Positions 25,356 through 34,214 are shown, numbered from the stretch's first letter. The stretch is DNA of 47,063 nt from Phycisphaerae bacterium (GCA_016873335.1 VGXN01000008.1:1-47063); one strand, 5' to 3'. Notes: generated by a model not told the origin, from the sequence alone. Program-made: numbers and translations.

Positions 25356-26249
25356 ATGAGCACAAAACCCTGGCAGGGAATTCTCACCGCGACAGCAACG
25401 CCATTTCGCGAAGACTTGTCGATTGATTTCGATCGATATGCCGAGCATGTTGCCTGGCTTGCATCCTTCGGAACCCTTGGCGTCATACCTAATGGTTCAC
25501 TCGGTGAATACCAAGTCCTCACCCGCGAAGAGCGAATGAAGTTGGTGGCCACCGCGATTGAGGCCGCACCGAAGGGTTTTCAAGTAGTTCCAGGAATTGC
25601 AGCATATGGCGCGCGAGAAGCGCGGGAATGGGCTGAGCACTCAAAAGAGGCGGGCGCATCTGCCGTCATGCTGCTCCCACCGACTGCTTATCGAGCAAGC
25701 GACGAAGAAGTGATCGCACACTACAAAGAGGTATCGAGGGTCGGAATCGACATCATCGCTTACAACAATCCCTTTGATACTAGGGTCGATCTGATCCCAT
25801 CACTTCTGGGCAAGATCTGCGATGAAGTATCGAATGTCGTAGCAATCAAAGAGTTCTCCGGTGATGTGCGAAGGGTTTGGCAGATACATGAGTTGGCACC
25901 TCGCGTCGAAGTAATCGTTGGCGCAGACGATCTACTCCTTGAACTAGCGACCGGCGGGATATCAGGTTGGATCGCTGGATTCACCAACGCATTGCCTCGC
26001 GAATCGAAGATGGTCTATGACCTTGCAATGGCTGGAGATTTCGAGCGAGCTCGCCCGCTCTATGCAGCGCTTCACGATCTTTACCATTGGGATAGCCAGA
26101 AGGAGTTCATCCAAGCAATCAAGACGACGATGGAGTTCGAAGGTCGTTACGGTGGTCCGACGAGATTGCCACGCCTTCCATTGCCTTGGAAGGATAAGGA
26201 AAAACTTCACCAGCAGTATCTTCACTTCAAGAAAGCCTTCAACGCTTGA
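25356..26249 (+). CDS. Dihydrodipicolinate synthase-family lyase, probably 1-pyrroline-4-hydroxy-2-carboxylate deaminase
   Basis: A 297-residue (beta/alpha)8 protein of the DapA/NanA family with the Schiff-base lysine in VVAIKEFSGD (Lys165) and catalytic Tyr in IIAYNNPF (Tyr136). In hydroxyproline clusters this family member converts 1-pyrroline-4-hydroxy-2-carboxylate to 2-oxoglutarate semialdehyde and ammonia. Its neighbours (D-hydroxyproline dehydrogenase before, epimerase and KGSA dehydrogenase after) make this assignment strong. The next gene starts at TTG overlapping its TGA. Confidence 0.88.
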   Translation: MSTKPWQGILTATATPFREDLSIDFDRYAEHVAWLASFGTLGVIPNGSLGEYQVLTREERMKLVATAIEAAPKGFQVVPGIAAYGAREAREWAEHSKEAGASAVMLLPPTAYRASDEEVIAHYKEVSRVGIDIIAYNNPFDTRVDLIPSLLGKICDEVSNVVAIKEFSGDVRRVWQIHELAPRVEVIVGADDLLLELATGGISGWIAGFTNALPRESKMVYDLAMAGDFERARPLYAALHDLYHWDSQKEFIQAIKTTMEFEGRYGGPTRLPRLPLPWKDKEKLHQQYLHFKKAFNA

Positions 26250-27250
26250 GCAAGATCCTTTGTACAGTCCGAACCGTGGAATCTCACACCGAGGGTATGC
26301 CTACTCGCGTGGTCATCGATGGTTTCGGTGAGATCCCTGGCGCAACGATGTTCGAGCGCCGCGCTCACTTCATGGCCAACTCCGATGGTTTTCGCAAGTG
26401 GTTGATGTTCGAGCCTCGTGGCCACTCGGCAATGAGCGGAGCGATCTTGCAAAAGCCAACCAGGGCCGATGCCGATTGGGGAGTCGTATATATAGAGGTA
26501 TCGGGATGTCTTCCTATGTGTGGACACGGAACCGTCGGCGTGGCCACGGTCTTAGTGGAGAAGGGCTTGGTGGAGGTCACTGAGCCCGTTACGACAATCA
26601 GACTCGATACGCCTGCAGGGTTGGTTGTCGTTGATGCGGCGGTCAAAGATGGAAAAGCACTTCACGTGACTCTCACTAATGTTCCCTCTTTTCTCTTGGC
26701 GACCGACCAAAATGTCGAGGTTTCAGGATTTGGAAAACTGAGGTATGACATCGCCTATGGTGGAAATTTCTATGCCATCGTCCCCATCGAACGTGTCGGC
26801 ATCGAGTTCAAACGGGAAAATGGAAATAAGTTTCTCGATCTCGGCCTTCGCATCAGCGACGCGATCAACGAGCAGAATCGTCCCGTCCATCCAGAGAATC
26901 CAGAGATAGCGGTCTGTCATCATGTCGATTTCATCGCACCTGGAGATTCCCGGCTTCATTGGCGAAATGCGATGGCAATTCACCCAGGATGGTTTGATCG
27001 CTCGCCTTGTGGAACTGGAACGAGCGCTCGCCTTGCGCAGTTAGTTGCAAAGGGCGAGATGAGCGATGACGAAGTCTTGATCAACGAGTCATGGATAGGT
27101 TCGATCTTTGAAGGAAGAATCAAGGAACGGACCAAAGTCGGAACTCTCGATGCGATAGTTCCTACGATAAGAGGCAGAGCATGGGTAATGGGCGAATCCA
27201 CATGGACACTTGATGCAAGTGATCCATTTCCGGAAGGATTCTTGGTCTAG
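26246..27250 (+). CDS. 4-hydroxyproline 2-epimerase (proline racemase family)
   Basis: A 334-residue protein of the proline racemase family. Both catalytic cysteines are present, in LPMCGHGTVGVA (Cys92) and RSPCGTGTSARL (Cys255), so it is an epimerase/racemase and not a Cys/Thr dehydratase. It interconverts trans-4-hydroxy-L-proline and cis-4-hydroxy-D-proline, the first step of the pathway encoded around it. TTG start at 26246 overlapping the previous stop (TTGA). Confidence 0.93.
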   Translation: MSKILCTVRTVESHTEGMPTRVVIDGFGEIPGATMFERRAHFMANSDGFRKWLMFEPRGHSAMSGAILQKPTRADADWGVVYIEVSGCLPMCGHGTVGVATVLVEKGLVEVTEPVTTIRLDTPAGLVVVDAAVKDGKALHVTLTNVPSFLLATDQNVEVSGFGKLRYDIAYGGNFYAIVPIERVGIEFKRENGNKFLDLGLRISDAINEQNRPVHPENPEIAVCHHVDFIAPGDSRLHWRNAMAIHPGWFDRSPCGTGTSARLAQLVAKGEMSDDEVLINESWIGSIFEGRIKERTKVGTLDAIVPTIRGRAWVMGESTWTLDASDPFPEGFLV

Positions 27251-27253
27251 TTG

Positions 27254-28570
27254 ATGAGTATTCAAGAGGTCATTCTTGGCGCACGTAAAGCGCAGATATC
27301 CTGGTCAGCAAACCCCATCGCCCGTAGCGCCGCTCTCTCATCAGCGGCTAGGACATTCACGGCTCATCGCGATCAACTTGTTGATCTGATGGTCGATGAG
27401 GTGCATAAGCCAATCACAGAGGCGCGAGGAGAATTCGGGCGGGCCGTTGCGATACTCGAGTACTTTAGCCAGGCAGTCCTTGATCCTGATGGCACATCTA
27501 TTCCTACGATGGATCCGAACCTAATTCTCTCGCTTCGACGCCCTTACGGTGTCGCAGGATTGATTACACCGTGGAATTTCCCGGTTGCTATTCCACTCTG
27601 GAAGGCGGCTCCCGCTCTCGCCACGGGTAATGCAGTGATCATCAAGCCGAGTGAGTTTGCTACCAAGATCGCACAACTCGTTGCAGAGCTGATGAAGAAG
27701 GCTCTGCCAGAGGGAATCTTCAATCTCGTTCCCGGAGGTGCAGAGATAGGTGCTGAGTTGGTCGACTTAGCCGATGTCATCTCATTTACTGGTTCAGCCA
27801 AGGTGGGTAGGAGTGTTGTCGCTCGCGCTGCAACCCTCGGAAAGCCAGTTCAGGCAGAGATGGGCGGACATAGCCCGGCGATTGTTCTCCCTGATGCCGA
27901 TCTGGATTTGCTAGCGACCCACATTCAGATTGGCGCATTTAGTTACTCAGGACAGAAATGCACTGCCACAAGAAGGATCATCATCGTCGGCGATGAGAAA
28001 CGTAAGACTGCAGTCGTCGAAGCACTCGTTGCAAGCGCAGAAACACTTGTCGCCGGAGACCCACGAGATGAGAAGACATTCCTCGGTCCGCTGATTCACT
28101 CCGATTCCTACAAGAACTACTCCAATGCAATTGCTTCAGCAAAGGAAATCGGAGAAGTCATCTCTGGTGGAAAGATTGATTCCACTGGAGGCAATCTCCC
28201 CAGTGCAACGCTCACAGATTCCATTCCGCCAGAACACCAGCTCATGTGCGAGGAAGTCTTCGCGCCGATAACCCACATCGCGACAGTTGCAACGACTGAT
28301 GAAGCAGTCACACTTGCTAACGCTGTCCGATACGGACTCACTGCATCGATTCATACTGGGGATCTTGAAGCATCGCTTCGAATCTCACGTCGACTTGCCA
28401 CGGGTATGGTCAAAGTGAATGGCCCCACGGCCGGCGTGGATTTCCATGCGCCATTTGGCGGCGATAAGGACTCCTCGTACGGAATGCGCGAACAAGGCAA
28501 AGCTGCCCTTGATTTCTATACGCACACCCAGACTCTCACCATCAATTCGGGTGCAAGAAAGTTCCATTGA
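27254..28570 (+). CDS. Aldehyde dehydrogenase, probably 2-oxoglutarate semialdehyde dehydrogenase
   Basis: A 438-residue ALDH (ATG 27254; a TTG three bases earlier is also in frame). Catalytic Cys in YSGQKCTATRR, general base Glu in VQAEMGGHSP, and TPWNFPVAIPLWKAAPALATGNAVIIKPSE for cofactor and fold. It lacks about 30-40 N-terminal residues compared with typical KGSA dehydrogenases, but all catalytic elements remain. It would oxidise 2-oxoglutarate semialdehyde to 2-oxoglutarate, the last step of hydroxyproline degradation. Confidence 0.88.
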   Translation: MSIQEVILGARKAQISWSANPIARSAALSSAARTFTAHRDQLVDLMVDEVHKPITEARGEFGRAVAILEYFSQAVLDPDGTSIPTMDPNLILSLRRPYGVAGLITPWNFPVAIPLWKAAPALATGNAVIIKPSEFATKIAQLVAELMKKALPEGIFNLVPGGAEIGAELVDLADVISFTGSAKVGRSVVARAATLGKPVQAEMGGHSPAIVLPDADLDLLATHIQIGAFSYSGQKCTATRRIIIVGDEKRKTAVVEALVASAETLVAGDPRDEKTFLGPLIHSDSYKNYSNAIASAKEIGEVISGGKIDSTGGNLPSATLTDSIPPEHQLMCEEVFAPITHIATVATTDEAVTLANAVRYGLTASIHTGDLEASLRISRRLATGMVKVNGPTAGVDFHAPFGGDKDSSYGMREQGKAALDFYTHTQTLTINSGARKFH

Positions 28571-28775
28571 AATCGCCTTTGCGGAGCGTTTTGTTGCAAT
28601 TGCCCTGATTGGCGAAGTGGTCATCGCTGGTGTCTGTTTCCTTCCCTATGGAACGCGGGTATCGCTGGGTGGTTTGCCGCTTCATCCACTCATAGTCCAC
28701 GGGGCTGTGGTTCTTCTCCCTTTGCTTTCAGCAAGCACCATAGGCTTCGGTGTTAGTTTTATTACTTCTGCCTAG
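28551..28775 (+). CDS. Small membrane protein, apparently chimeric remnant
   Basis: A frame from GTG 28551, overlapping the aldehyde dehydrogenase end, codes 74 residues. The middle part LGGLPLHPLIVHGAVVLLPL resembles the first helix of DUF2231-type membrane proteins. From about 28725 the DNA switches to a sequence similar to the end of the gene at 396-809, sharing AGCACCATAGG and the stop context. It may be a truncated DUF2231 gene fused to the tail of another gene at the edge of the catabolic island. Whether it is translated is uncertain. Confidence 0.45.
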   Translation: MQESSIEIAFAERFVAIALIGEVVIAGVCFLPYGTRVSLGGLPLHPLIVHGAVVLLPLLSASTIGFGVSFITSA

Positions 28776-28862
28776 GCTAAGTAGGTTGCCACTCAAGCAA
28801 AGCCAAAGGATTGTAATGTTGGTATCGGGTACAAGATTGTCTGCATCAAGTTTGTTAAGATA

Positions 28863-28871
28863 GAAAGGAGG
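28863..28871 (+). promoter_or_regulatory. Strong Shine-Dalgarno site before a 28-codon gene
   Basis: AAAGGAGGG ending 9 bases before the ATG at 28881 is close to the perfect anti-16S complement, the strongest such site noticed in this window, and argues that the tiny frame after it is real. Confidence 0.7.
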
Positions 28872-28880
28872 GTCTAAATC

Positions 28881-28967
28881 ATGGGCGATCTCTTGTATGT
28901 GCTAGGTGTTTTCCTATTCTGCCTTGCTTGGGGCTGGGGCTTCTCATCGCTAATTGATCGGGATTAG
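28881..28967 (+). CDS. 28-residue single-helix membrane protein
   Basis: ATG 28881 to TAG 28965-28967. The protein MGDLLYVLGVFLFCLAWGWG followed by FSSLIDRD is one hydrophobic helix with a short charged tail. It has a near-perfect ribosome-binding site and its stop is directly followed by the TTG start of the next gene, so it may act as a coupling peptide as well as a membrane protein. No family recognised. Confidence 0.6.
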   Translation: MGDLLYVLGVFLFCLAWGWGFSSLIDRD

Positions 28968-29531
28968 TTGAGTCTGACCTCGACAGGAAAGGAGCGTTCG
29001 GCCTACTTTCCCAAGATAGAGGCCAAATATGGCCAGCCAATGAGCTATTGGTTTTTGGTCATGAAGGAAATCGCAGATCTTAAATACCCGCAGCAGATTG
29101 CATTTCTAAAGCAGGAGCATGGATTTAGCCAGGCCCACGCCAATGCCCTGGTGATGTATTCCAGAGGTTCTAAGAGTTCTAGGCGCTTTGATGACCTAGA
29201 TGGTTATCTAAGAGGCCATGATGGCGTAAAGAGTGAGACTATGAAGAAGATCTTTGGAGTAATCCAGAAGAAATATCCGAAACTAGAACTGGTCATTGCT
29301 TGGAATCAACCTATGTTTAAGCTGGGTGATGAGTACTTATTTGGCGCATCAATACTTAAAAACCACATTCTCATCGCTCCCTGGAACGCTAGCATCTTAT
29401 TGGCGATGAAGGAGGATCTTGAGGGCTATAAGGTAAATAAGAAGACGATTCAAGTTCCCATCGATTGGAAGGTAGATGAAGGAGTGCTAATCAAGATGAT
29501 AAAGCTAAATATCCAGAGCCTAAAGAGGTAA
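28968..29531 (+). CDS. DUF4287 and DUF1801 domain protein
   Basis: A 187-residue protein. The N-terminal 75 residues (YFPKIEAKYGQPMSYWF...QEHGFSQAHANALVMY) match DUF4287, and the rest (VIQKKYPKLELVIAWNQPMFK...FGASILKNHILIAPW) matches the YdhG-like DUF1801 fold, whose members are small cytosolic proteins related to iron chaperone frataxin-like folds. The function is unknown. TTG start at 28968 immediately after the preceding 28-codon gene. Confidence 0.8.
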   Translation: MSLTSTGKERSAYFPKIEAKYGQPMSYWFLVMKEIADLKYPQQIAFLKQEHGFSQAHANALVMYSRGSKSSRRFDDLDGYLRGHDGVKSETMKKIFGVIQKKYPKLELVIAWNQPMFKLGDEYLFGASILKNHILIAPWNASILLAMKEDLEGYKVNKKTIQVPIDWKVDEGVLIKMIKLNIQSLKR

Positions 29532-29537
29532 TGAGAG

Positions 29538-30080
29538 TTACCTAGAGAGCGGACCTAGAAGATAAGTTGCCAGAGTGGCTGAGGGTGATCCTCCAGTTCC
29601 ATGCTTTCCTCTGAATGAAGCAGTTCCATCAACGCCGCAAAGGGAGCGAATCGCTCCAGCTCCTCCTGGGTGAGAGGAAATCCAACTCGTTAAGTTATAG
29701 ACATTGTTATCTATAACGGTCCAACAGCTAGCGTTGCTGTTATTGGCTCGCACTTGATCCATGGTGTATCCAACCTTCGTCGGAGTAGGAGTAGGAGTAG
29801 GAGTAGGGGTCGGGGTCGGGGTCGGGGTCGGAGTCGGGGTCGGGGTCGGGGTCGGAGTAGGAGTGGGCATGGCTGTAACGGGAACAACCTTTTCTCCCTT
29901 GCTCCAAACCAGTTTCCTTCCTGACTTAAGGCAGGTGTAACGCAATCCTTTATAGATCTTCACTTGCTTTACTTTGGTGCACTTTGATCCACTTTTTGGA
30001 TTGACTGCAGTGGCGGTAGTGGAAGGAAAAAGCCAGAGGGTGAGAGTTAGGGAGATAAGGGCTGCAAGATTCCTTCTCAT
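29538..30080 (-). CDS. Secreted cytochrome b5-like haem protein with Pro-Thr linker
   Basis: A 180-residue exported protein: signal peptide (about residues 1-25), a small module KCTKVKQVKIYKGLRYTC...KSGRKLVW seen repeatedly in secreted proteins of planktonic actinobacteria, a linker of about 15 Pro-Thr repeats, and a C-terminal cytochrome b5-like domain with the axial-ligand motif SSHPGGAGAI and a second His in GKHGTGG. It probably binds haem outside the membrane. Convergent with the DUF1801 gene, separated by only 6 bases. Confidence 0.85.
   Translation of the reverse strand: MRRNLAALISLTLTLWLFPSTTATAVNPKSGSKCTKVKQVKIYKGLRYTCLKSGRKLVWSKGEKVVPVTAMPTPTPTPTPTPTPTPTPTPTPTPTPTPTPTKVGYTMDQVRANNSNASCWTVIDNNVYNLTSWISSHPGGAGAIRSLCGVDGTASFRGKHGTGGSPSATLATYLLGPLSR
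29780..29868 (-). repeat. Hexanucleotide tandem repeat encoding (Pro-Thr)n
   Basis: About 15 units of GGAGTA/GGGGTC-type hexamers on the plus strand, encoding the Pro-Thr linker of the secreted haem protein on the minus strand. Because the unit is two codons long, changes in copy number keep the frame and would alter linker length. Confidence 0.9.
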
Positions 30081-30156
30081 GAGGCCGCAAGCCTAAATCA
30101 GATACGAAAAGTGCGCGATTTATAGACACTTTCCCCTCTTAGCCTAAAGTGGGGCG

Positions 30157-30888
30157 GTGATGAAGTCTGAGAAACTATCCCAAGAGCGCCTCCTTGCGCT
30201 CCAAGATCTTGATTCATCCTTAATGCAGCTTGAACATAGGGCGAATAATCTGCCACATTCAAAGTTTCTTGACGAAAAACGCTTGGAATATGCCAGCGCC
30301 AGAGATCTAGCAGTGGCGGCCAGTACTGAGCGAAGTGATATCAAGCATGAGCTCTTGAAGTCAGAGGTTGATGTGGAGCAAGTTCTATCTCGCATTGAAA
30401 AAGATGAGAAGCTCCTGGCATCTGGGACAGGCACACCTAAGGAACTTGAGCAGATTCAACATGAATTAGAGTCTCTCAATAAGAGGCGCTCAGAGCTCGA
30501 AGATGTTGAACTTGAAGTGATGGTGCGCCTAGAGGGACTTGATAGCAGAATTGCCGAGCTATCAAAGAGGCGAGATGAGTTAGCAATAGAAGTTGAAGCA
30601 ACTATTAGAGAGCGCGATCTTGCACTTGCCCAGATTGAGCAAGCAAGGAGCGCTACAAAGTCAGATAGAGAGGTATTGGCTCAAGAGATAAAGGGTGAGC
30701 TACTAGACCTCTACGAAAGGATCAGAGCGACAGCTGATGGGATTGGAGCCGTTCGACTCTCTGATGGCAAGTGCCAGGGCTGCCACTTAGCTATGAGCGC
30801 TGCTGAACTAACCAGGATTAACTCTCTACCTGTAGATGAATTAGTACGCTGCGAAGATTGTCGCAGAATTCTAATTAGGCTCTCTTAA
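30157..30888 (+). CDS. C4-type zinc ribbon protein with long coiled coil
   Basis: A 243-residue protein: residues about 20-185 are a charged coiled coil, and the C-terminus has a zinc ribbon with CQGCHL and CEDCRR. The family (PF02591 type) is nearly universal in actinobacteria and lies directly before RNase HI, as here. It is thought to bind nucleic acid; its precise role is unknown. GTG or ATG start near 30157, 11 bases after a GGGGCGG region. Confidence 0.88.
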   Translation: MMKSEKLSQERLLALQDLDSSLMQLEHRANNLPHSKFLDEKRLEYASARDLAVAASTERSDIKHELLKSEVDVEQVLSRIEKDEKLLASGTGTPKELEQIQHELESLNKRRSELEDVELEVMVRLEGLDSRIAELSKRRDELAIEVEATIRERDLALAQIEQARSATKSDREVLAQEIKGELLDLYERIRATADGIGAVRLSDGKCQGCHLAMSAAELTRINSLPVDELVRCEDCRRILIRLS

Positions 30889-31290
30889 GTGTCGCGAAAG
30901 CTAGTTATCTATGCCGATGGTGGCTCAAGGGGAAATCCTGGGCAAGCTGCCTATGGAGCCCTGGTCTGCCAGGGAGATGAAGTTCTGGTTGAAATATCGG
31001 AGAGAATTGGCATAGCCACCAATAATGTCGCAGAGTATCAAGGCCTGATTGCTGGCATCAAAGCGGCTCATAGGATAGATCCGCAGGCCCACATCGAAGC
31101 CCGCCTAGATAGTAAATTGATAGTCGAACAGATGAGCGGGCGATGGAAGATAAAAAGCGTTCCAATAGCCAGGCTGGCAATGCAGGCGAAGACAATTCAC
31201 CCAGCGCAGCTAATTACCTTCACCTGGATTCCGAGGGAAGAGAATTACAGAGCAGATAGCCTGGTTAACCTAGCACTGGATACTCTGTAG
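30889..31290 (+). CDS. Ribonuclease HI
   Basis: A 133-residue RNase H-fold protein with all four catalytic carboxylates: Asp10 (YADGGSRGNPG), Glu49 (NNVAEYQGL), Asp74 (RLDSKLIVEQM) and Asp123 (YRADSLVN). It cuts RNA in RNA-DNA hybrids. In mycobacteria the equivalent protein has an extra C-terminal acid-phosphatase domain; here only the nuclease is present. GTG start follows the zinc-ribbon stop without a gap, forming an operon. Confidence 0.93.
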   Translation: MSRKLVIYADGGSRGNPGQAAYGALVCQGDEVLVEISERIGIATNNVAEYQGLIAGIKAAHRIDPQAHIEARLDSKLIVEQMSGRWKIKSVPIARLAMQAKTIHPAQLITFTWIPREENYRADSLVNLALDTL

Positions 31291-31293
31291 CCT

Positions 31294-32676
31294 TTAGCTT
31301 CCAGGGCTAACGGTCGACATATTGAACTCACCGATGACCATCGGTGGAACATGCAAATGAGTTGCGTACTCGGCCCATTCTCTAGGTTGGGTCCACTCAC
31401 TCGCTCCCGCCGCCTTGATACGCGATAGAGCGTTTACCGGTGAATCGTTCCAACGGAAGTTATTTGTTGCGCCTTGCACTTCACCATTTTTAACATAGTA
31501 AACGCCATCGCGAGTTAAACCAGTAAGAAGCAAAGTATTTGGATCGACCATACGTATGTACCAGAGGGTAGTTAGCAGCAAACCCTCGTTCATTTGCTCA
31601 ATCTGACTATTTAGGTCTCCGCTAGCTCCCGGAATCTCCATAAAGAAGTTATCGCCGATTGGAGTAAAGGGAAGTGAAGTCAATTGCGCAGATGCTCTGG
31701 TTTGAATCAGATTTTGCAGGACGCCGTCTTTTAGCCAATCCACTCGTGATGTTAATTGTCCATTATCAAAAATTGAACCAAGGGAGCTTGAAACTGAATG
31801 AGTAACAAAGGGGGATCCCGGTAATAATTTACTTGCGGGATCGCTATATAAATTTACTGGAAGATTTGAAAGTTTTTCTCCGACGCGAGTTCCGCCGCCT
31901 TTCTTGGAAAAAACACTCTGACCTTCCCAAGTATCTCTGGCTCCAGAAACCCAAATCATCCAGGTATAGAGATCTGCAACCGCGCCCGCCGGAAGAATTG
32001 CATCATATTTTTCAGCAGCTAAATCAATCTTTCGTGCCTGCCAATTTAGGCGCTCTTTTATTGCCTTCTCGATCTTTTCAATCGAGACATCTTTGAAATC
32101 GTGGGTTTCAACACCTTCCCAAGTGGAGCGAGAGCGCTCATGTGATTTTCCAGTCATTTCAACTCGACCAATTGGTGAATCGTTGCGCAATCGTAAGCCA
32201 CCTTTAGAGCCAACCCAGGTAGTTAGATTTGTATGTTCTGCATATCCAAATAATTCAATCTTCTCTTTAACAGAGCTCTTCAGCATTTCGCCAAGATCAG
32301 GAGCAAATTTCGAAAATACCTCTGGGCCAGTTGGATTATGAGAATTGCTCCATTCGCCAATAGCTACATCCTTTGCTAAGGGCGCGTAATCATCTGCCGG
32401 TCCAGCAGCTTTGGCTGCAGATATCGCTTCGGAAAAGAGAGAATCAATCTCTGACTCAGAGACATTAGTTCGTGTGACACCGCCGGTTGACATAACTGCG
32501 CCAGTTGAAACAAATGCGAGGACAGTGACATTACGCTCTTGAATTACGCCATTGGTAGTTAGAGTGCTATTTGCCCAGCGAAGATTTGCCTGGGATTTCT
32601 CTTTGACAATTACGATACATTCATCACAGTTTGCTTTTTGCAGAACCTTCTCAATCAGATCTTGTGCTGCGATCAT
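31294..32676 (-). CDS. TldE/PmbA-family protein
   Basis: A 460-residue member of the TldD/PmbA family with the TldE-type organisation and no HExxxH motif. It partners TldD to form a protease that matures modified peptides or degrades unfolded peptides. Conserved parts include GRVEMTGKSHERSRSTWEG and LLTGLTRDGVYYVKNGEVQG. ATG overlaps the stop of the upstream TldD gene by 4 bases. It converges with RNase HI, 3 bases apart. Confidence 0.88.
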   Translation of the reverse strand: MIAAQDLIEKVLQKANCDECIVIVKEKSQANLRWANSTLTTNGVIQERNVTVLAFVSTGAVMSTGGVTRTNVSESEIDSLFSEAISAAKAAGPADDYAPLAKDVAIGEWSNSHNPTGPEVFSKFAPDLGEMLKSSVKEKIELFGYAEHTNLTTWVGSKGGLRLRNDSPIGRVEMTGKSHERSRSTWEGVETHDFKDVSIEKIEKAIKERLNWQARKIDLAAEKYDAILPAGAVADLYTWMIWVSGARDTWEGQSVFSKKGGGTRVGEKLSNLPVNLYSDPASKLLPGSPFVTHSVSSSLGSIFDNGQLTSRVDWLKDGVLQNLIQTRASAQLTSLPFTPIGDNFFMEIPGASGDLNSQIEQMNEGLLLTTLWYIRMVDPNTLLLTGLTRDGVYYVKNGEVQGATNNFRWNDSPVNALSRIKAAGASEWTQPREWAEYATHLHVPPMVIGEFNMSTVSPGS

Positions 32677-34175
32677 TTTCCAGCCTCTGCAACAGTATTA
32701 AGAATGTTTACTTTTTCAAAGATTGCAGCAGGCGAGCCATGACTTACTGCAGCTACTTGTCCAGGTTGTGCTTTTCCACAGTTGAAGGCTCCACCAAGGA
32801 CATAAGTTGATGGACCGCCTACTACTCTCATCGATCCCCAGAAATCTGTCGTTGTCGCTTGATAAGCAAGGTCTTTTACTTGGCCAACAATTTTGCCGTT
32901 CTTGATTCTATGGAATTGCTGTCCGGTGAATTGAAAGTTATAACGTTGCATATCGATCGACCATGACTTATCGCCCAGAATATAAATTCCATCATCAATG
33001 GAGGAGATCATTTCTTCAAGTTCTGGCCCAGATGGATTAGGTTGCAGTGAAACATTTGGCATTCGCTGAATCGGAACGTGCGCTGGTGAATCAGCAAAGG
33101 CACAACCATTGCTGCGATCTTGATTTACTCTCGCGGCGATTCTTCGATCAAGTTGGTAACCAACAAGCATGCCATTTTTAACCAAATCCCATTTCTGGGC
33201 TGCGACGCCTTCATCATCCCAACCAACGGTGCTTAGGCCATGTTCGGTGATTCGATCACCAGTTATGTTCATGAGTTCGGTTCCGTATTTGAGTTTGTCC
33301 AACTTATCAGGGGTTGCAAATGAGGTTCCGGCGTAATTGGCTTCATAGCCAATAGCGCGATCAAGTTCGGTTGCATGTCCAATCGATTCGTGAATCGTAA
33401 GCCAGAGATTTGATGGATGAATCAAAAGATCATATTTACCAGGAGTAACTGAAGGTGACCTTACTTTCTCTTCCAACAAATCTGGAAGTTTCGAAACTTC
33501 CTCATCCCAATTCCAGTTTCGGTTATCCATCCATTCCCAGCCGTATCCGGCAGGTTGCGCCAGAGTTCGCATTGATTCAAAACCGGCATCACTAATAGAT
33601 ATCGCCTCGATCTGAGTCTGCATCCGAACGCGTTGTTGGGTTGTGCTCGTGCCATAAGAATCGGCATAGAACTTCTGTTCTTTTACATACATGGTGTGGG
33701 CATTTGCATGGTTAACTGATTTTGCAGAAAGTAGCTTCAAACTCAATTCTTCAATGCGACCTTTTCTTTCAGATTCAGAAACAGAAAATGGATCAATCTC
33801 GTAGGCAGATGCCCATTGTTGATTCTTATAAACAGGTTCGCTAGCCAAAGTAACGAATTCGGTCGAAAGAGGTTTGGAAATCTTTGCCATAGTAACCGCT
33901 TTTTCAGCTAACCGGGTTACTACATCTTTAGTGAGTTCAGGAGAGGAGGCAAAACCCCAAGCGCCATCAACGATTACTCGCACGCCCATCCCGATTACAG
34001 TTTCATCACTTTGTGATTCTGGTTTAGCGTCGCGCAGCGAAAGCAACCCAGTGCGAGTTCGCTCGATTCTTACATCGACATGTGATGCGCCCGATGACTT
34101 AGCTTGGTTTATTGCCGCATCTGCAAGGTTAGAGAGCGGAAGAGCTAGAAAATCCGCGTCAATCGTATGAACCAC
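32673..34175 (-). CDS. TldD-family metalloprotease
   Basis: A 500-residue TldD homologue with the zinc-binding HESIGHATELDR (HExxxH) motif near the middle and the conserved GGPSTYVLGGAFNCGKAQPGQ region at the end. It forms the active half of the TldD/TldE protease. The start is GTG or ATG at about 34175, divergent from the MFS gene. Confidence 0.9.
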   Translation of the reverse strand: MVHTIDADFLALPLSNLADAAINQAKSSGASHVDVRIERTRTGLLSLRDAKPESQSDETVIGMGVRVIVDGAWGFASSPELTKDVVTRLAEKAVTMAKISKPLSTEFVTLASEPVYKNQQWASAYEIDPFSVSESERKGRIEELSLKLLSAKSVNHANAHTMYVKEQKFYADSYGTSTTQQRVRMQTQIEAISISDAGFESMRTLAQPAGYGWEWMDNRNWNWDEEVSKLPDLLEEKVRSPSVTPGKYDLLIHPSNLWLTIHESIGHATELDRAIGYEANYAGTSFATPDKLDKLKYGTELMNITGDRITEHGLSTVGWDDEGVAAQKWDLVKNGMLVGYQLDRRIAARVNQDRSNGCAFADSPAHVPIQRMPNVSLQPNPSGPELEEMISSIDDGIYILGDKSWSIDMQRYNFQFTGQQFHRIKNGKIVGQVKDLAYQATTTDFWGSMRVVGGPSTYVLGGAFNCGKAQPGQVAAVSHGSPAAIFEKVNILNTVAEAGK

Positions 34176-34214
34176 AGCGTAACCTTATAGCATTGCCATT
34201 CAATTATTAGTCGA

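Noticed and set aside
29780-29868. CRISPR-like periodic repeat
   Set aside because: The unit is a 6-base microsatellite coding Pro-Thr, with no spacers and no cas genes.
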